Source: Dolichospermum compactum NIES-806
GTDB lineage: Bacteria; Cyanobacteriota; Cyanobacteriia; Cyanobacteriales; Nostocaceae
Assembly: GCF_002368115.1 (NCBI RefSeq)
Contig: NZ_AP018316.1
Coordinates: 3,882,341 to 3,945,514 of the forward strand
Direction: 5' to 3'
Length of the DNA stretch: 63,174 nucleotides
Part shown: positions 44,042-52,997 of the stretch, in pieces
Position numbering within the stretch: the first letter of the stretch is position 1
Layout of the letters: each line of letters opens with the position of its first letter
The notes under the pieces: model-generated
What the model was told of the DNA's origin: nothing
Database searches by the model: none
The model's input: the letters and a program-made list of their open reading frames with translations, nothing else
Translations under genes and position numbers: made by a program

Positions 44042-47000
44042 ATGTCTTGCCCCCCTCAAAAGATAGACACCATAAAAAGTTCTTTGACGGAATTGGAAGC
44101 CCAAATTAATAGTTTTGAACAGGCTGTGCTGAAGTTTATAGAGGAAGGAAAAATGAATTCAGGAAACTTAGAAAATTCGATAAATTCCATGTCAACTAAG
44201 GAAATTAATAGAAAACTGCACACCACTCCTATAGCTATTATTGGTATGGCTTCCTTAATGCCTCAGTCGAGAACATTAAGGGATTACTGGCAAAATATTG
44301 TTAATAAAATTGACTGTATTACTGATGTTCCTTCTAGCCATTGGAGTGTAGAAGATTACTATGATCCTAATCCGAGAACAGCAGAAGATAAAACTTATTG
44401 CAAACGTGGTGGGTTTATTCCTGAAGTTGATTTTAATCCGATGGAATTTGGCATCCCTCCCAGCATTTTAGAAGTTACAGATGTTTCTCAACTATTAAGT
44501 TTGGTAGTTGCTAAAGAAACAATGGAAGATGCTGGTTATGGTGACTCTCGTGAATTTAGCCGCGAAAATATTGGTGTAATTCTGGGTGTAGCTATGGGCA
44601 AACAATTGGGAATGCCATTAGCTGCCAGATTAGAATATCCGATTTGGGAAAAAGTTCTCAAAAGCACTGGTTTATCTGACGAAGATACTAAAAAGATTGT
44701 TGATAAAATCAAATCTGCTTATGTGAAATGGGATGAAAATGCTTTCCCTGGAATGTTAGCAAATGTGGTGGCTGGGAGAATTGCTAACCGCCTCGATTTT
44801 GGTGGAACAAACTGTGTTGTTGATGCGGCTTGTGCTAGTTCCTTTGGGGCATTAAAAATGGCCATTAGTGAATTAGTTGAACATCGTAGCAACATGATGT
44901 TAACTGGTGGAGTAGACACCGATAACACGATTATGGCTTACATTTCCTTTAGCAAAACTCCAGCCGTTACTCCTAGCGATAATGTGAAACCATTTGACGC
45001 TAAATCCGATGGCATGATGTTAGGTGAAGGCATTGGGATGATTCTTCTCAAACGCTTAGAAGATGCCCAAAAAGACGGGGATAAAATCTATGCGGTAATC
45101 AAGGGAATTGGGACTTCTAGTGATGGTCGCTATAAGAGTATTTATGCTCCTCGAAAAGAAGGACAAGTTAAAGCCTTAGAACGGGCTTATGATGATGCTG
45201 GTTTTTCTCCTGCTACTGTGGGTTTAATGGAGGCACATGGTACGGGAACAATGGCTGGAGATCCCATAGAATTTAGTTCTTTGCAGGATTTCTTTGGTAA
45301 ATATGACACCCAAAAACAACATATTGCTTTGGGGAGTGTGAAGTCGCAAATTGGGCATACAAAAGCCGCTGCCGGTACTGCTAGTTTAATTAAAACTGCC
45401 CTAGCATTGCATCATAAAGTATTGCCGGCAACTATCAATATTACTGAACCAAATCCTAAATTAGATATTGAAAATTCTTCCTTTTATCTGAATACTCAAA
45501 CTAGACCTTGGATTAAGGTAGAAGGTGAAACTCCCCGACGGGCTGGTGTGAGTGCCTTTGGTTTTGGTGGCACAAATTATCACGTTGTTTTGGAAGAATA
45601 CGAACCCGAACAACAAAGTTCTTATCGTTTACATGGTGCTGCGGGTGAGGTGCTGTTATTTGGTGCTACTCACGCGGAATTAATTAGCAAGTTAGAAGCA
45701 ACTTTAAATAATTTGCAAGCTGATGATGGGGAAAGATTTTATTCCCAATTAGTTCTAGATTGTCAATCTCTAACTATTCCTAAAACTGCGGTCAGAATTG
45801 GGTTTGTATCTGAGAATTTACAAGAAGCTTGTAAGCTGTTGGAAGTTGGAATTGGTTTATTAAAAAGTAAGCCTGATGCAATTTATTGGGAACATCCTCA
45901 AGGTATTTATTACCGTTCTGCTGGCATGGATTTGGGTGGAAAGGTTGTCGCTTTATTCTCTGGACAAGGTTCTCAATACTTGGAAATGGGCAGAGAAGCG
46001 GTAATGAATTTCCCTAGCTTGCGACAGTTATATGGAAAAATGGATCATCTGTTTAAGCAGGGGAATTTGCAACCTGTTTCCGAAGTGGTTTTCCCTCGTT
46101 CTAGCTTTGATGAAGTTGAGAAAAAAGCCCAAGTTGCAACTTTGCAAAGAACGGAATATGCACAGCCGGCAATTGGGGTTTTTAGTGCCGGTTTATATGG
46201 AATTTTGCAACAGGCTGGGTTTAAGGCAGATTTCACCGCCGGTCATAGTTTTGGTGAATTAACCGCTTTGTGGGCGGCTGGAGTGTTGAGTGAGGCTGAT
46301 TATTTGTTCCTGGTGAAGGCTAGAGGACAGGCTATGGCTGCACCCAAAGACCCGGATCATGACGCTGGTAGTATGTTGGCGGTGAAGGAAGATATCAGCA
46401 AAATTGAACCGCTGCTGAAGCAGTTTCCAAAAGTAAGTATTGCTAACTTTAATTCTCCTACCCAAATTGTTTTAGCTGGTCCAAAACTGGAAATTGAAAA
46501 AATCCAAGCTGCTTGCCAAAAGTTAGGATATAGTGCGGTTTTATTGCCTGTATCTGCGGCTTTTCATACTCCGTTGATTGCATTTGCACAAAAATCTTTT
46601 GCGATCGCAACTAAGTCGGTAACTTTCAAAAATCCGCAAATTCCCGTTTTTAGTAATGTCACTGGTAAACAGTATCCGCAAAATGCAGCAGCAATTCAAA
46701 AGAACTTAGAAAGCCATTTAGCTAGTTCTGTGTTGTTCAAACAAGAGATTGAAAATATCTATGCCGCTGGTGGTTATTGCTTCGTAGAATTTGGACCAAA
46801 ACGGGTTTTAAGTAACTTGGTAAAAGATATTTTAGGCGATCGCCCCCATCTTACCATATCTCTGAATCCCAGTGCCTCCAAAAATAGCGATCGCTCTTTG
46901 CGAGAAGCCGCAGTCCAATTGCGTGTCATTGGCATGAATATTGCCAACCTTGACCCCTACAAACGCCTTGCTGTACTCCCCCCCATTTCCACCAAAAAGA

Positions 47001-49324
47001 CCCTCAGCGTCAAACTAACAGGCATTAACTACATTTCCGACAAAACCAAAAACGCCTTTACCGAAGCCTTACAGGACGGACATAAAATTTCAGGAGTTCA
47101 GGAGTTCAAGAGTTTAGAAGTTCAAGAATTCAAGAATTTAGAAATAGAAACTCCTGTAATTGCCAAAATTTCTCCAACCAACGGACATAACGGCAACGGT
47201 AACGGTAACGGACATAAAAAACAACCCCTCATTGAAACCCAGTTACAGCCTCAGATGACTACCACTGCAACCATTCAAAAACAATCCAGTCCAGAATTGT
47301 TCGCGCCCCAATCCAGCGAGAAGATGCAAACACCGGATAAACTTATAAATTGCCAACAAATTCTCACCAGCTTGGAACAACTTCTGAGTCAGTTCCAGCA
47401 CAACCAAAGCGAGAATTTAGAAGTTCACAGCACCTATCTTAACCATCAGATAGAATACGCCAAAACCTTCTTTCAATTGATGCAGCAGCAAAACACCTTA
47501 TTTGCTAATGCTAAATCTTCTGCTGAAGCCGCTCAAATTAAGCAAGTGATCATGGAAAGCTTAGAGCGGAGTATGATTCAGTTTCATTCCCAACAAGGTG
47601 AAACCCTCCGTATTCATGAACAATATCTGCGGGAACAGATAGAATATACCAAACACTTTTTCCAACTCATTCAAGAAGAATATTCTCAACTTATTTCTGA
47701 CACCCAAGAAATAGCACCTGTAAATGTCAGTGTTACTCCAGAAGAAGCACCTGTTCCTCCCACAGCCACCATTATTCCGCCTCAACCATTACCAGTAATT
47801 GAGCCAAAAGTTCAAATTGCAGAACCTGTAATTGCAGCACCAGTCATTGAACCTGAACCAATTATTATTCCCCAGTCCCCAGTTGCATTTATCCCAGAAC
47901 CCACACCTGTAACCAGCAACTTAAATCTGGATGATCTAGCTAACAACCTCTTAAGTATCACCAGCGAAAAAACTGGTTATCCTATCGAAATGCTAGAACT
48001 CGATATGGACATGGAAGCGGACTTAGGAATTGACTCCATTAAACGGGTAGAAATTCTGGGAGGATTGCAGGAATTATATCCCAACTTACCTAAACCCAAC
48101 CTGGAAGAACTAGCAGAAAAACGCACCATTGGTCAAGTTGTCGAATATCTGCAAGGACAGGGAACAGGTGACAGGTTACAGGTTACAAGTGACAGTGTAG
48201 AGGTAATAGGTAACAGGTTACAGGTGACAGGTGACAGTAACGAATATGCAGATTTAGGACAAACCCTGTTAAACATCACCAGTGAAAAAACAGGTTATCC
48301 CGTAGAAATGCTAGAACTGGACATGGACATGGAAGCCGACTTAGGGATAGATTCCATCAAACGGGTAGAAATACTCGGAGCAATGCAGGAAGCATATCCC
48401 GACCTACCCAAACCCAATATAGAAGAATTAGGCGACCTACGGACAATCGGACAAATCGTTAACTACCTCCAATCACTGGTGGGAGGTGAAAAAAAAAAGC
48501 CGCACATTGATGTTAACCTGGTAACAACCACCAGCGTAGGGGCGCAGGTCCTGCGCCCTCTCCTGGATTCTCTCACCCCACTCCCCATCGTAGACCCTAA
48601 TCTTCCCCGTCGTCCTGCTCAACTTAAAACCTTACCCAGACCAGATTTTTTAGAAGCGCAGTTACCAGAAGGACACATTGGTTTAATTACAGATGATGGT
48701 TCTTTAACTACTAGCAAAGTAGTCCATGCACTGATAGAACAAGGTTGGAAAGTTGTAGTTTTGAGTTTCCCCCAATCGTTAGTTGCATCGCAATTGCCAT
48801 TACCAGCAGGTGTTACCCGCGTCACCTTGGCAAACATGAGTGAACAACATCTGCAATTATTATTGCAAAGTGTGACTACTAAACACGGAGCGATTGGGGC
48901 ATTTATTCACCTCCACCCTCAATTTACACCGGAAAAACCTGGACATATTTCCTATCCCGAAGCAGAAAAGGCGATTCTTAAACAAGTGTTTTTAATGGCA
49001 AAACATCTGAAAGCAACTTTGAATAATGCCGCATCTTTACCAGGAAGAACCAGCTTTTGTACAGTTGCCCATCTTGACGGTGAATTTGCCTTAGGACATC
49101 AAACTAATTTTAGTGCGATCGCTGCCGGTTTGTTTGGTTTAACAAAAAGTTTGCGCTGGGAATGGCCACAAGTCTTCTTCCGAGCAATTGACCTCAATCC
49201 TAGTTTAGATCCTTACGAATCTGCCCAATATATTGTCGCTGAATTGCATGATTCTAATCGCTATATTGGCGAAGTTGGTTATGGTAATCAAGGAAGAGTA
49301 ACCCTAGTTGCTAAAGCTGAATAA
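44042..49324 (+). CDS. hglE: heterocyst glycolipid polyketide synthase HglE: KS-AT-ACP-ACP-partial KR
   Basis: A 1760-residue PfaA-like synthase. KS spans residues 60-510 with Cys264 in VDAACASSFG and the His motifs EAHGTGT and GHTKAAAG. AT follows (about 640-930) with Ser736 in GHSFGE. Residues 1000-1300 form a linker rich in Pro and in a twice-used helical motif (YLNHQIEYAKTFFQL, YLREQIEYTKHFFQL). Two near-identical ACPs follow, with pantetheine Ser1332 and Ser1438 in DLGIDSIKR. The end (1535-1760) is the structural half of a KR, with its catalytic half in hglG. It extends the acyl chain of the glycolipid aglycone. ATG 44153 (Met38) has a better Shine-Dalgarno, GAGGAAGGA, than 44042. Confidence 0.93.
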   Translation: MSCPPQKIDTIKSSLTELEAQINSFEQAVLKFIEEGKMNSGNLENSINSMSTKEINRKLHTTPIAIIGMASLMPQSRTLRDYWQNIVNKIDCITDVPSSHWSVEDYYDPNPRTAEDKTYCKRGGFIPEVDFNPMEFGIPPSILEVTDVSQLLSLVVAKETMEDAGYGDSREFSRENIGVILGVAMGKQLGMPLAARLEYPIWEKVLKSTGLSDEDTKKIVDKIKSAYVKWDENAFPGMLANVVAGRIANRLDFGGTNCVVDAACASSFGALKMAISELVEHRSNMMLTGGVDTDNTIMAYISFSKTPAVTPSDNVKPFDAKSDGMMLGEGIGMILLKRLEDAQKDGDKIYAVIKGIGTSSDGRYKSIYAPRKEGQVKALERAYDDAGFSPATVGLMEAHGTGTMAGDPIEFSSLQDFFGKYDTQKQHIALGSVKSQIGHTKAAAGTASLIKTALALHHKVLPATINITEPNPKLDIENSSFYLNTQTRPWIKVEGETPRRAGVSAFGFGGTNYHVVLEEYEPEQQSSYRLHGAAGEVLLFGATHAELISKLEATLNNLQADDGERFYSQLVLDCQSLTIPKTAVRIGFVSENLQEACKLLEVGIGLLKSKPDAIYWEHPQGIYYRSAGMDLGGKVVALFSGQGSQYLEMGREAVMNFPSLRQLYGKMDHLFKQGNLQPVSEVVFPRSSFDEVEKKAQVATLQRTEYAQPAIGVFSAGLYGILQQAGFKADFTAGHSFGELTALWAAGVLSEADYLFLVKARGQAMAAPKDPDHDAGSMLAVKEDISKIEPLLKQFPKVSIANFNSPTQIVLAGPKLEIEKIQAACQKLGYSAVLLPVSAAFHTPLIAFAQKSFAIATKSVTFKNPQIPVFSNVTGKQYPQNAAAIQKNLESHLASSVLFKQEIENIYAAGGYCFVEFGPKRVLSNLVKDILGDRPHLTISLNPSASKNSDRSLREAAVQLRVIGMNIANLDPYKRLAVLPPISTKKTLSVKLTGINYISDKTKNAFTEALQDGHKISGVQEFKSLEVQEFKNLEIETPVIAKISPTNGHNGNGNGNGHKKQPLIETQLQPQMTTTATIQKQSSPELFAPQSSEKMQTPDKLINCQQILTSLEQLLSQFQHNQSENLEVHSTYLNHQIEYAKTFFQLMQQQNTLFANAKSSAEAAQIKQVIMESLERSMIQFHSQQGETLRIHEQYLREQIEYTKHFFQLIQEEYSQLISDTQEIAPVNVSVTPEEAPVPPTATIIPPQPLPVIEPKVQIAEPVIAAPVIEPEPIIIPQSPVAFIPEPTPVTSNLNLDDLANNLLSITSEKTGYPIEMLELDMDMEADLGIDSIKRVEILGGLQELYPNLPKPNLEELAEKRTIGQVVEYLQGQGTGDRLQVTSDSVEVIGNRLQVTGDSNEYADLGQTLLNITSEKTGYPVEMLELDMDMEADLGIDSIKRVEILGAMQEAYPDLPKPNIEELGDLRTIGQIVNYLQSLVGGEKKKPHIDVNLVTTTSVGAQVLRPLLDSLTPLPIVDPNLPRRPAQLKTLPRPDFLEAQLPEGHIGLITDDGSLTTSKVVHALIEQGWKVVVLSFPQSLVASQLPLPAGVTRVTLANMSEQHLQLLLQSVTTKHGAIGAFIHLHPQFTPEKPGHISYPEAEKAILKQVFLMAKHLKATLNNAASLPGRTSFCTVAHLDGEFALGHQTNFSAIAAGLFGLTKSLRWEWPQVFFRAIDLNPSLDPYESAQYIVAELHDSNRYIGEVGYGNQGRVTLVAKAE
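47092..47146 (+). repeat. in-frame octamer repeat inside hglE
   Basis: Six 8-bp units read GGAGTTCA, GGAGTTCA, AGAGTTTA, GAAGTTCA, AGAATTCA, AGAATTTA. They encode VQEFKSLEVQEFKNLE in the linker after the AT domain. The motif matches intergenic GGAGTCAGGAGTTTAGAAG at 22323 and GGAGTTC at 23764. Confidence 0.8.
48154..48241 (+). repeat. in-frame heptamer repeat between the two ACP domains of HglE
   Basis: Units ACAGGTG, ACAGGTT, ACAGGTT, ACAAGTG, then after a degenerate stretch ATAGGTA, ACAGGTT, ACAGGTG, ACAGGTG. They encode GTGDRLQVTSDSVEV and NRLQVTGDSNE, a duplicated RLQVT(S/G)DS peptide. This is the same period-7 class as the intergenic arrays. Confidence 0.85.
48536..48558. repeat. GGGCGCAG palindrome inside hglE
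   Basis: GTAGGGGCGCAGGTCCTGCG followed by CCC: an 8-bp-arm palindrome, encoding VGAQVLRP after the second ACP. It differs by one base in the loop from the copy at 25050-25072. Confidence 0.85.
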
Positions 49325-49330
49325 TTTATA

Positions 49331-49353
49331 TAGTGGGTATTAATTACCCACTA
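49331..49353 (+). terminator. perfect hairpin just after hglE
   Basis: TAGTGGGTA-TTAAT-TACCCACTA is a perfect 9-bp stem with a 5-base loop, seven bases past the hglE stop. There is no T-run, so it may pause or stabilise the transcript instead of ending it before hglG. Confidence 0.5.
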
Positions 49354-49461
49354 TACCAATCCTAAATAAAATGTGAACATCTCTTATTTTCTTACCTCTG
49401 TGTCCTCTGTGCCTCTGTGGTTCGTTAAAAAACTAGTTCATAACTCAAATAGGATTGCTAT
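49353..49461. mobile_element. 109-bp MITE-like element between hglE and hglG
   Basis: Ends ATACCAATCCTAAATAAAAT and ATTTGAGTTATGAAC-type complement (GTTCATAACTCAAATAGGAT at 49436) are imperfect inverted repeats (about 20 of 26). The core is CCTCTGTGTCCTCTGTGCCT, as in other gaps. ACCACGAAGGG/CACGAAGGAAG purine-rich sequence follows to 49556. Confidence 0.6.
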
Positions 49462-49609
49462 ATTTCAACAATTATTCTCTTCTTTTTAGAAGAATATGGA
49501 TTAAATGAACCACGAAGGGATGAAGAACACGAAGGAAGAAAAGAAGAAGAGAGGGATGATTTTTTCGATTTAGATTCTGTTTGATATTTTGATTTTTACG
49601 TGAGGATTT

Positions 49610-51340
49610 ATGACTGTAACTGTTCAAGTTAGCCCATCTTCTGTCTTTGTTGTCAGTGGTGGGGCAAAGGGAATCACTGCTCAATGTACGATTAAATTAG
49701 CTCAACATCAACGTTGTAAATTTATTCTTTTAGGTCGTTCGGAAATTACCACAGAACCAGAATATGTTCATGATTGTGTGGAAGATTCGGCTTTGAAAAA
49801 GCGCATTATGGAAAATTTGATTTCTCAAGGTGAGAAACCAACACCCATGATGGTACAAAAGATATTTAATCAAATTAATTCTAGTCGAGAAATTAAGAAG
49901 ACTTTAGCAGCTATTGAAGCGACAGGAGGAACGGCTGAATATATCAGTGTTGATGTCACTGATACTGTGAATTTGCAAGCTAAATTACAAGAAGTTTCTC
50001 AAAAGGTTGGGCAAATTACTGGCATTATTCACGGTGCTGGTAACTTAGCCGATAAGTTAATTGAAAAAAAGACAGAAGATGATTTTGAGAAGGTTTACAC
50101 TGCTAAAGTTCAGGGTTTAGAAAATCTCCTCAATTGTGTTAATCCTCAGCAATTACAACATTTAGTATTGTTTTCTTCCGTGACTGGATTTTATGGTAAT
50201 ATCGGTCAGAGTGATTATGCTATAGCGAACGAAATTCTCAGTAAATCAGCCCACTTAATGAAACAATATAACCCCAATTGTCATGTAGTCGCAATTAATT
50301 GGGGTGGTTGGGATAGTGGCATGGTGACACCACAATTAAAAAAAGCATTTGCAGAACGAGGAATTAGTATTATTCCCGTAGAAATTGGCACACAAATGCT
50401 AGTTAATGAACTACATCCAGCTTATCAAGATTATCCACAAGTTGTAATTGGTAGTCCCATGAAACTACCACCTACTCCTTTAGGTTCAGAACTTTGTAGC
50501 TATCGCATTCGCAGACGAATGACATTAGCAGAAAATCCATTTTTACACGATCATACAATTGCAGGTTCACCAGTTTTACCAGCCACCTGTGCTAAATCAT
50601 GGATGGTTAATGGCTGTGAAGAAATCTATCCAGGTTATACATATTTTAGTTGCCAAGACTTCAAAGTTTTAAAAGGAATTACCTTTAATTCTACCTTAGC
50701 TCAAGAACATATTCTAGAAATCAAAGAAGTCTCTAAGGTAGATGGTGATTTTGTCGAATTTCAAACCAAAATATTGAGTAAAACCCCCGAAGGAAAAACT
50801 CATTATCACTTTAGTTCTCTGATAAAACTGGTAAAAAATATGCCAGAAGCACCCATTTATGAAGCAATGGATCTCAGAGAAGATAATATCGTCACTGATA
50901 CAGCCAAAGACTTCTATCAAAATAGTGACTTATCCCTATTTCATGGTCCAGCTTTCCAAAAAATTACCAAAGTTTTAAATATTAGTTCAGAAAAACTCAC
51001 AGCCGAATGTTGTTGGCAAGAAATCACAGCCAAAGAACAAGGACAATTCCCTGTCAAATGGCACAACCCCTACATTATTGACTTGAGTACCCAAACATTA
51101 TGGTTATGGTTAAACTATATCCATAAAGAAGTTTGTTTACCAGGACAATTAACATACTGTGAACAATACTTAGCAGTACCATTTAACGTCCCATTTTATG
51201 TTTCCTGTGAAATCATAGCCAAAACTGACACAGGTGCAACAGTCAACTTCATTATTCACAATCGTCAAGGAAAAATCTACTCCAAAATCTTAGGAGCAAA
51301 AGCCGTAATTTGGCCAATGAAAATGTTAAATAAAAAGTAA
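49610..51340 (+). CDS. hglG: ketoreductase-dehydratase protein HglG (catalytic half of KR plus DH)
   Basis: A 576-residue protein. Residues 10-230 are the catalytic Rossmann half of a PKS ketoreductase: VFVVSGGAKGITAQCTIKLA (NADPH motif) and SSVTGFYGNIGQSDYAIANE with Ser, Tyr and Asn. Residues 300-570 form a PKS dehydratase with the catalytic His in LAENPFLHDHTIAGSPVLPA and a second acid region SDLSLFHGPAFQKI. It reduces and dehydrates the beta-keto chain built on HglE. The KR structural half is at the C-terminus of HglE, so both proteins must pair. Start ATG has GAGGA upstream. The letter G is my recollection of the Anabaena naming. Confidence 0.75.
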   Translation: MTVTVQVSPSSVFVVSGGAKGITAQCTIKLAQHQRCKFILLGRSEITTEPEYVHDCVEDSALKKRIMENLISQGEKPTPMMVQKIFNQINSSREIKKTLAAIEATGGTAEYISVDVTDTVNLQAKLQEVSQKVGQITGIIHGAGNLADKLIEKKTEDDFEKVYTAKVQGLENLLNCVNPQQLQHLVLFSSVTGFYGNIGQSDYAIANEILSKSAHLMKQYNPNCHVVAINWGGWDSGMVTPQLKKAFAERGISIIPVEIGTQMLVNELHPAYQDYPQVVIGSPMKLPPTPLGSELCSYRIRRRMTLAENPFLHDHTIAGSPVLPATCAKSWMVNGCEEIYPGYTYFSCQDFKVLKGITFNSTLAQEHILEIKEVSKVDGDFVEFQTKILSKTPEGKTHYHFSSLIKLVKNMPEAPIYEAMDLREDNIVTDTAKDFYQNSDLSLFHGPAFQKITKVLNISSEKLTAECCWQEITAKEQGQFPVKWHNPYIIDLSTQTLWLWLNYIHKEVCLPGQLTYCEQYLAVPFNVPFYVSCEIIAKTDTGATVNFIIHNRQGKIYSKILGAKAVIWPMKMLNKK

Positions 51341-51344
51341 GAAT

Positions 51345-51570
51345 CTAAATCCAGTAGGTTGAGTAGAACGAAGTGTTCGCGTAGCGTGCCGAAGGCATAA
51401 CCCAACATTTCTAAACCTTTTTTGGGTTTCCTTCCGTCAAACCAACCTACAATTTACTTTCTTTCTTCTTTCTTCTTTCTTCTTTCTTCGTGTTCTTCGC
51501 TCCTTCGTGGTTAATTTCTCTTAATTATCTTCCTGCGTCCATAAATCCGTAAACATTGGGGAATCGCGTA
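51345..51570. repeat. repeat-filled gap between hglG and hglD
   Basis: A GTAGGTTGAG...CCAACCTAC inverted repeat (about 51353-51451) is followed by TTTCTTCTTTCTTCTTTCTTC pyrimidine repeats, a CGTGTTCTTCGCTCCTTCGT segment and an isolated GCGTAAATCCTAA (51567), the end sequence of the 20837 MITE family. No gene is visible. Confidence 0.6.
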
Positions 51571-51625
51571 AATCCTAAATAACATAGGGAAAAGAGTAAA
51601 TAATATCTCCTTCCCTCACCCCCCA

Positions 51626-52993
51626 ATGAGGATTTCAAAAGTGGAAAAAATAGCAATCATCGGGTTATCTTGCCTATTTCCCGATGCTAATAATCCTGAA
51701 GAATTTTGGCAGAATCTCACAGCAGAAAAAGATTCCACATCATCTATAACTGTAGCGGATTTGGGAATAGATCCCGCTATATTCTACGATCCAAATAAAG
51801 GTAAACCGGAAAAATTCTACTTTCAAAAAGGTGGGTTTATCCGCAACTTTAAATTTGATGCCAAAGAGTATAACTTACCTGAAGCATTTCTTGAAAGCTT
51901 AGATAATACCTTTAAATGGTCATTGTACGCTGCTAAAAAAGCCATTGTCCAAAGTGGTTATTGGGGAAATCAAACTGCACTTGCAAAATGTGGCGTAATT
52001 TTAGGAACTCTGGGATTACCAACCAAAGCTTCCAATCAATTATTTGCTCCTATTTATCAGCAAAATATTGAACCTGCAATTGGTGAACTCTTACAGGAAA
52101 AATACTTTCGTTTAGGTGGTTCATTAACCTCTCAAAAAGTCTCTCCATACAATGCTATGGTTTCCGGTTTACCTGCTGCTATAGTTTCTAAAGCATTTTC
52201 TCTCTCTGCAACTCACTTCTCCATAGATGCTGCCTGTTCCTCATCATTTTATGCCATTAAATTAGCATCCCATTATCTCCAATCTGGCAAGGTGGATTTA
52301 ATGTTAGCTGGTGCTATTAGTTGTTCAGATCCTTTATTTATCAGAATGTTATTTTCTGGTATTCAAGGATATCCAGATAATGGCATTAGTCGTCCTCTAG
52401 ACAAATCATCACGTGGGTTAATTACCTCCGAAGGAATTGGGATGGTAATGCTCAAAAGATATAGTGATGCTGTGAGAGACGGAGACAAAATATTAGCAAC
52501 AATTTGCGGTAATGGTTTATCTAATGATGGTAAAGGGAAACATCTTCTTAGTCCTAATCCTCAAGGGCAAACTCTCGCATATCAAAGAGCTTATTCTGAA
52601 GCTAAACTTAACCCCCAAACTATTGATTATTTAGAATGCCACGCCACCGGTACTCCATTGGGAGATACCACCGAATGCAACTCAATTGAAGAATTTTTTA
52701 GTCCATATAAAGCAGCGCCATTAGTAGGTTCAACAAAAACAAATGTTGGTCATTTACTTGTGGCTGCCGGCATGGTGGGAATAACCAAGACAATTTTAAG
52801 TATGTCTCATGGTGTGATTCCTCCAACTATTAATATGACTCAACCTATCGGTTCTGAAAATAATGTTGTCTCTCCACAAAACATTGTCAGAACGCCGACT
52901 AAATGGCCAAGTCAAGAAAATAAAAAAGTAGCTTTAAGTGCGTTTGGTTTTGGTGGAACAAACTCTCATATCATTCTAGAACAGGGGAATTAA
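51626..52993 (+). CDS. hglD: beta-ketoacyl synthase HglD
   Basis: A 455-residue single KS domain. The triad is intact: Cys204 in SIDAACSSSFYA, His in LECHATGTPLGD and His in KTNVGHLLVAAGM. It starts VEKIAIIGLSCLFPDANNPE. With HglC (which looks like a chain-length partner) it would form the second condensing unit, as PfaC KS/CLF does in polyunsaturated fatty acid synthases. ATG 51626 lacks a Shine-Dalgarno; GTG 51641 with GAGG upstream is an alternative start. It is followed by hglC after four bases. Confidence 0.9.
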   Translation: MRISKVEKIAIIGLSCLFPDANNPEEFWQNLTAEKDSTSSITVADLGIDPAIFYDPNKGKPEKFYFQKGGFIRNFKFDAKEYNLPEAFLESLDNTFKWSLYAAKKAIVQSGYWGNQTALAKCGVILGTLGLPTKASNQLFAPIYQQNIEPAIGELLQEKYFRLGGSLTSQKVSPYNAMVSGLPAAIVSKAFSLSATHFSIDAACSSSFYAIKLASHYLQSGKVDLMLAGAISCSDPLFIRMLFSGIQGYPDNGISRPLDKSSRGLITSEGIGMVMLKRYSDAVRDGDKILATICGNGLSNDGKGKHLLSPNPQGQTLAYQRAYSEAKLNPQTIDYLECHATGTPLGDTTECNSIEEFFSPYKAAPLVGSTKTNVGHLLVAAGMVGITKTILSMSHGVIPPTINMTQPIGSENNVVSPQNIVRTPTKWPSQENKKVALSAFGFGGTNSHIILEQGN

Positions 52994-52997
52994 GCAA

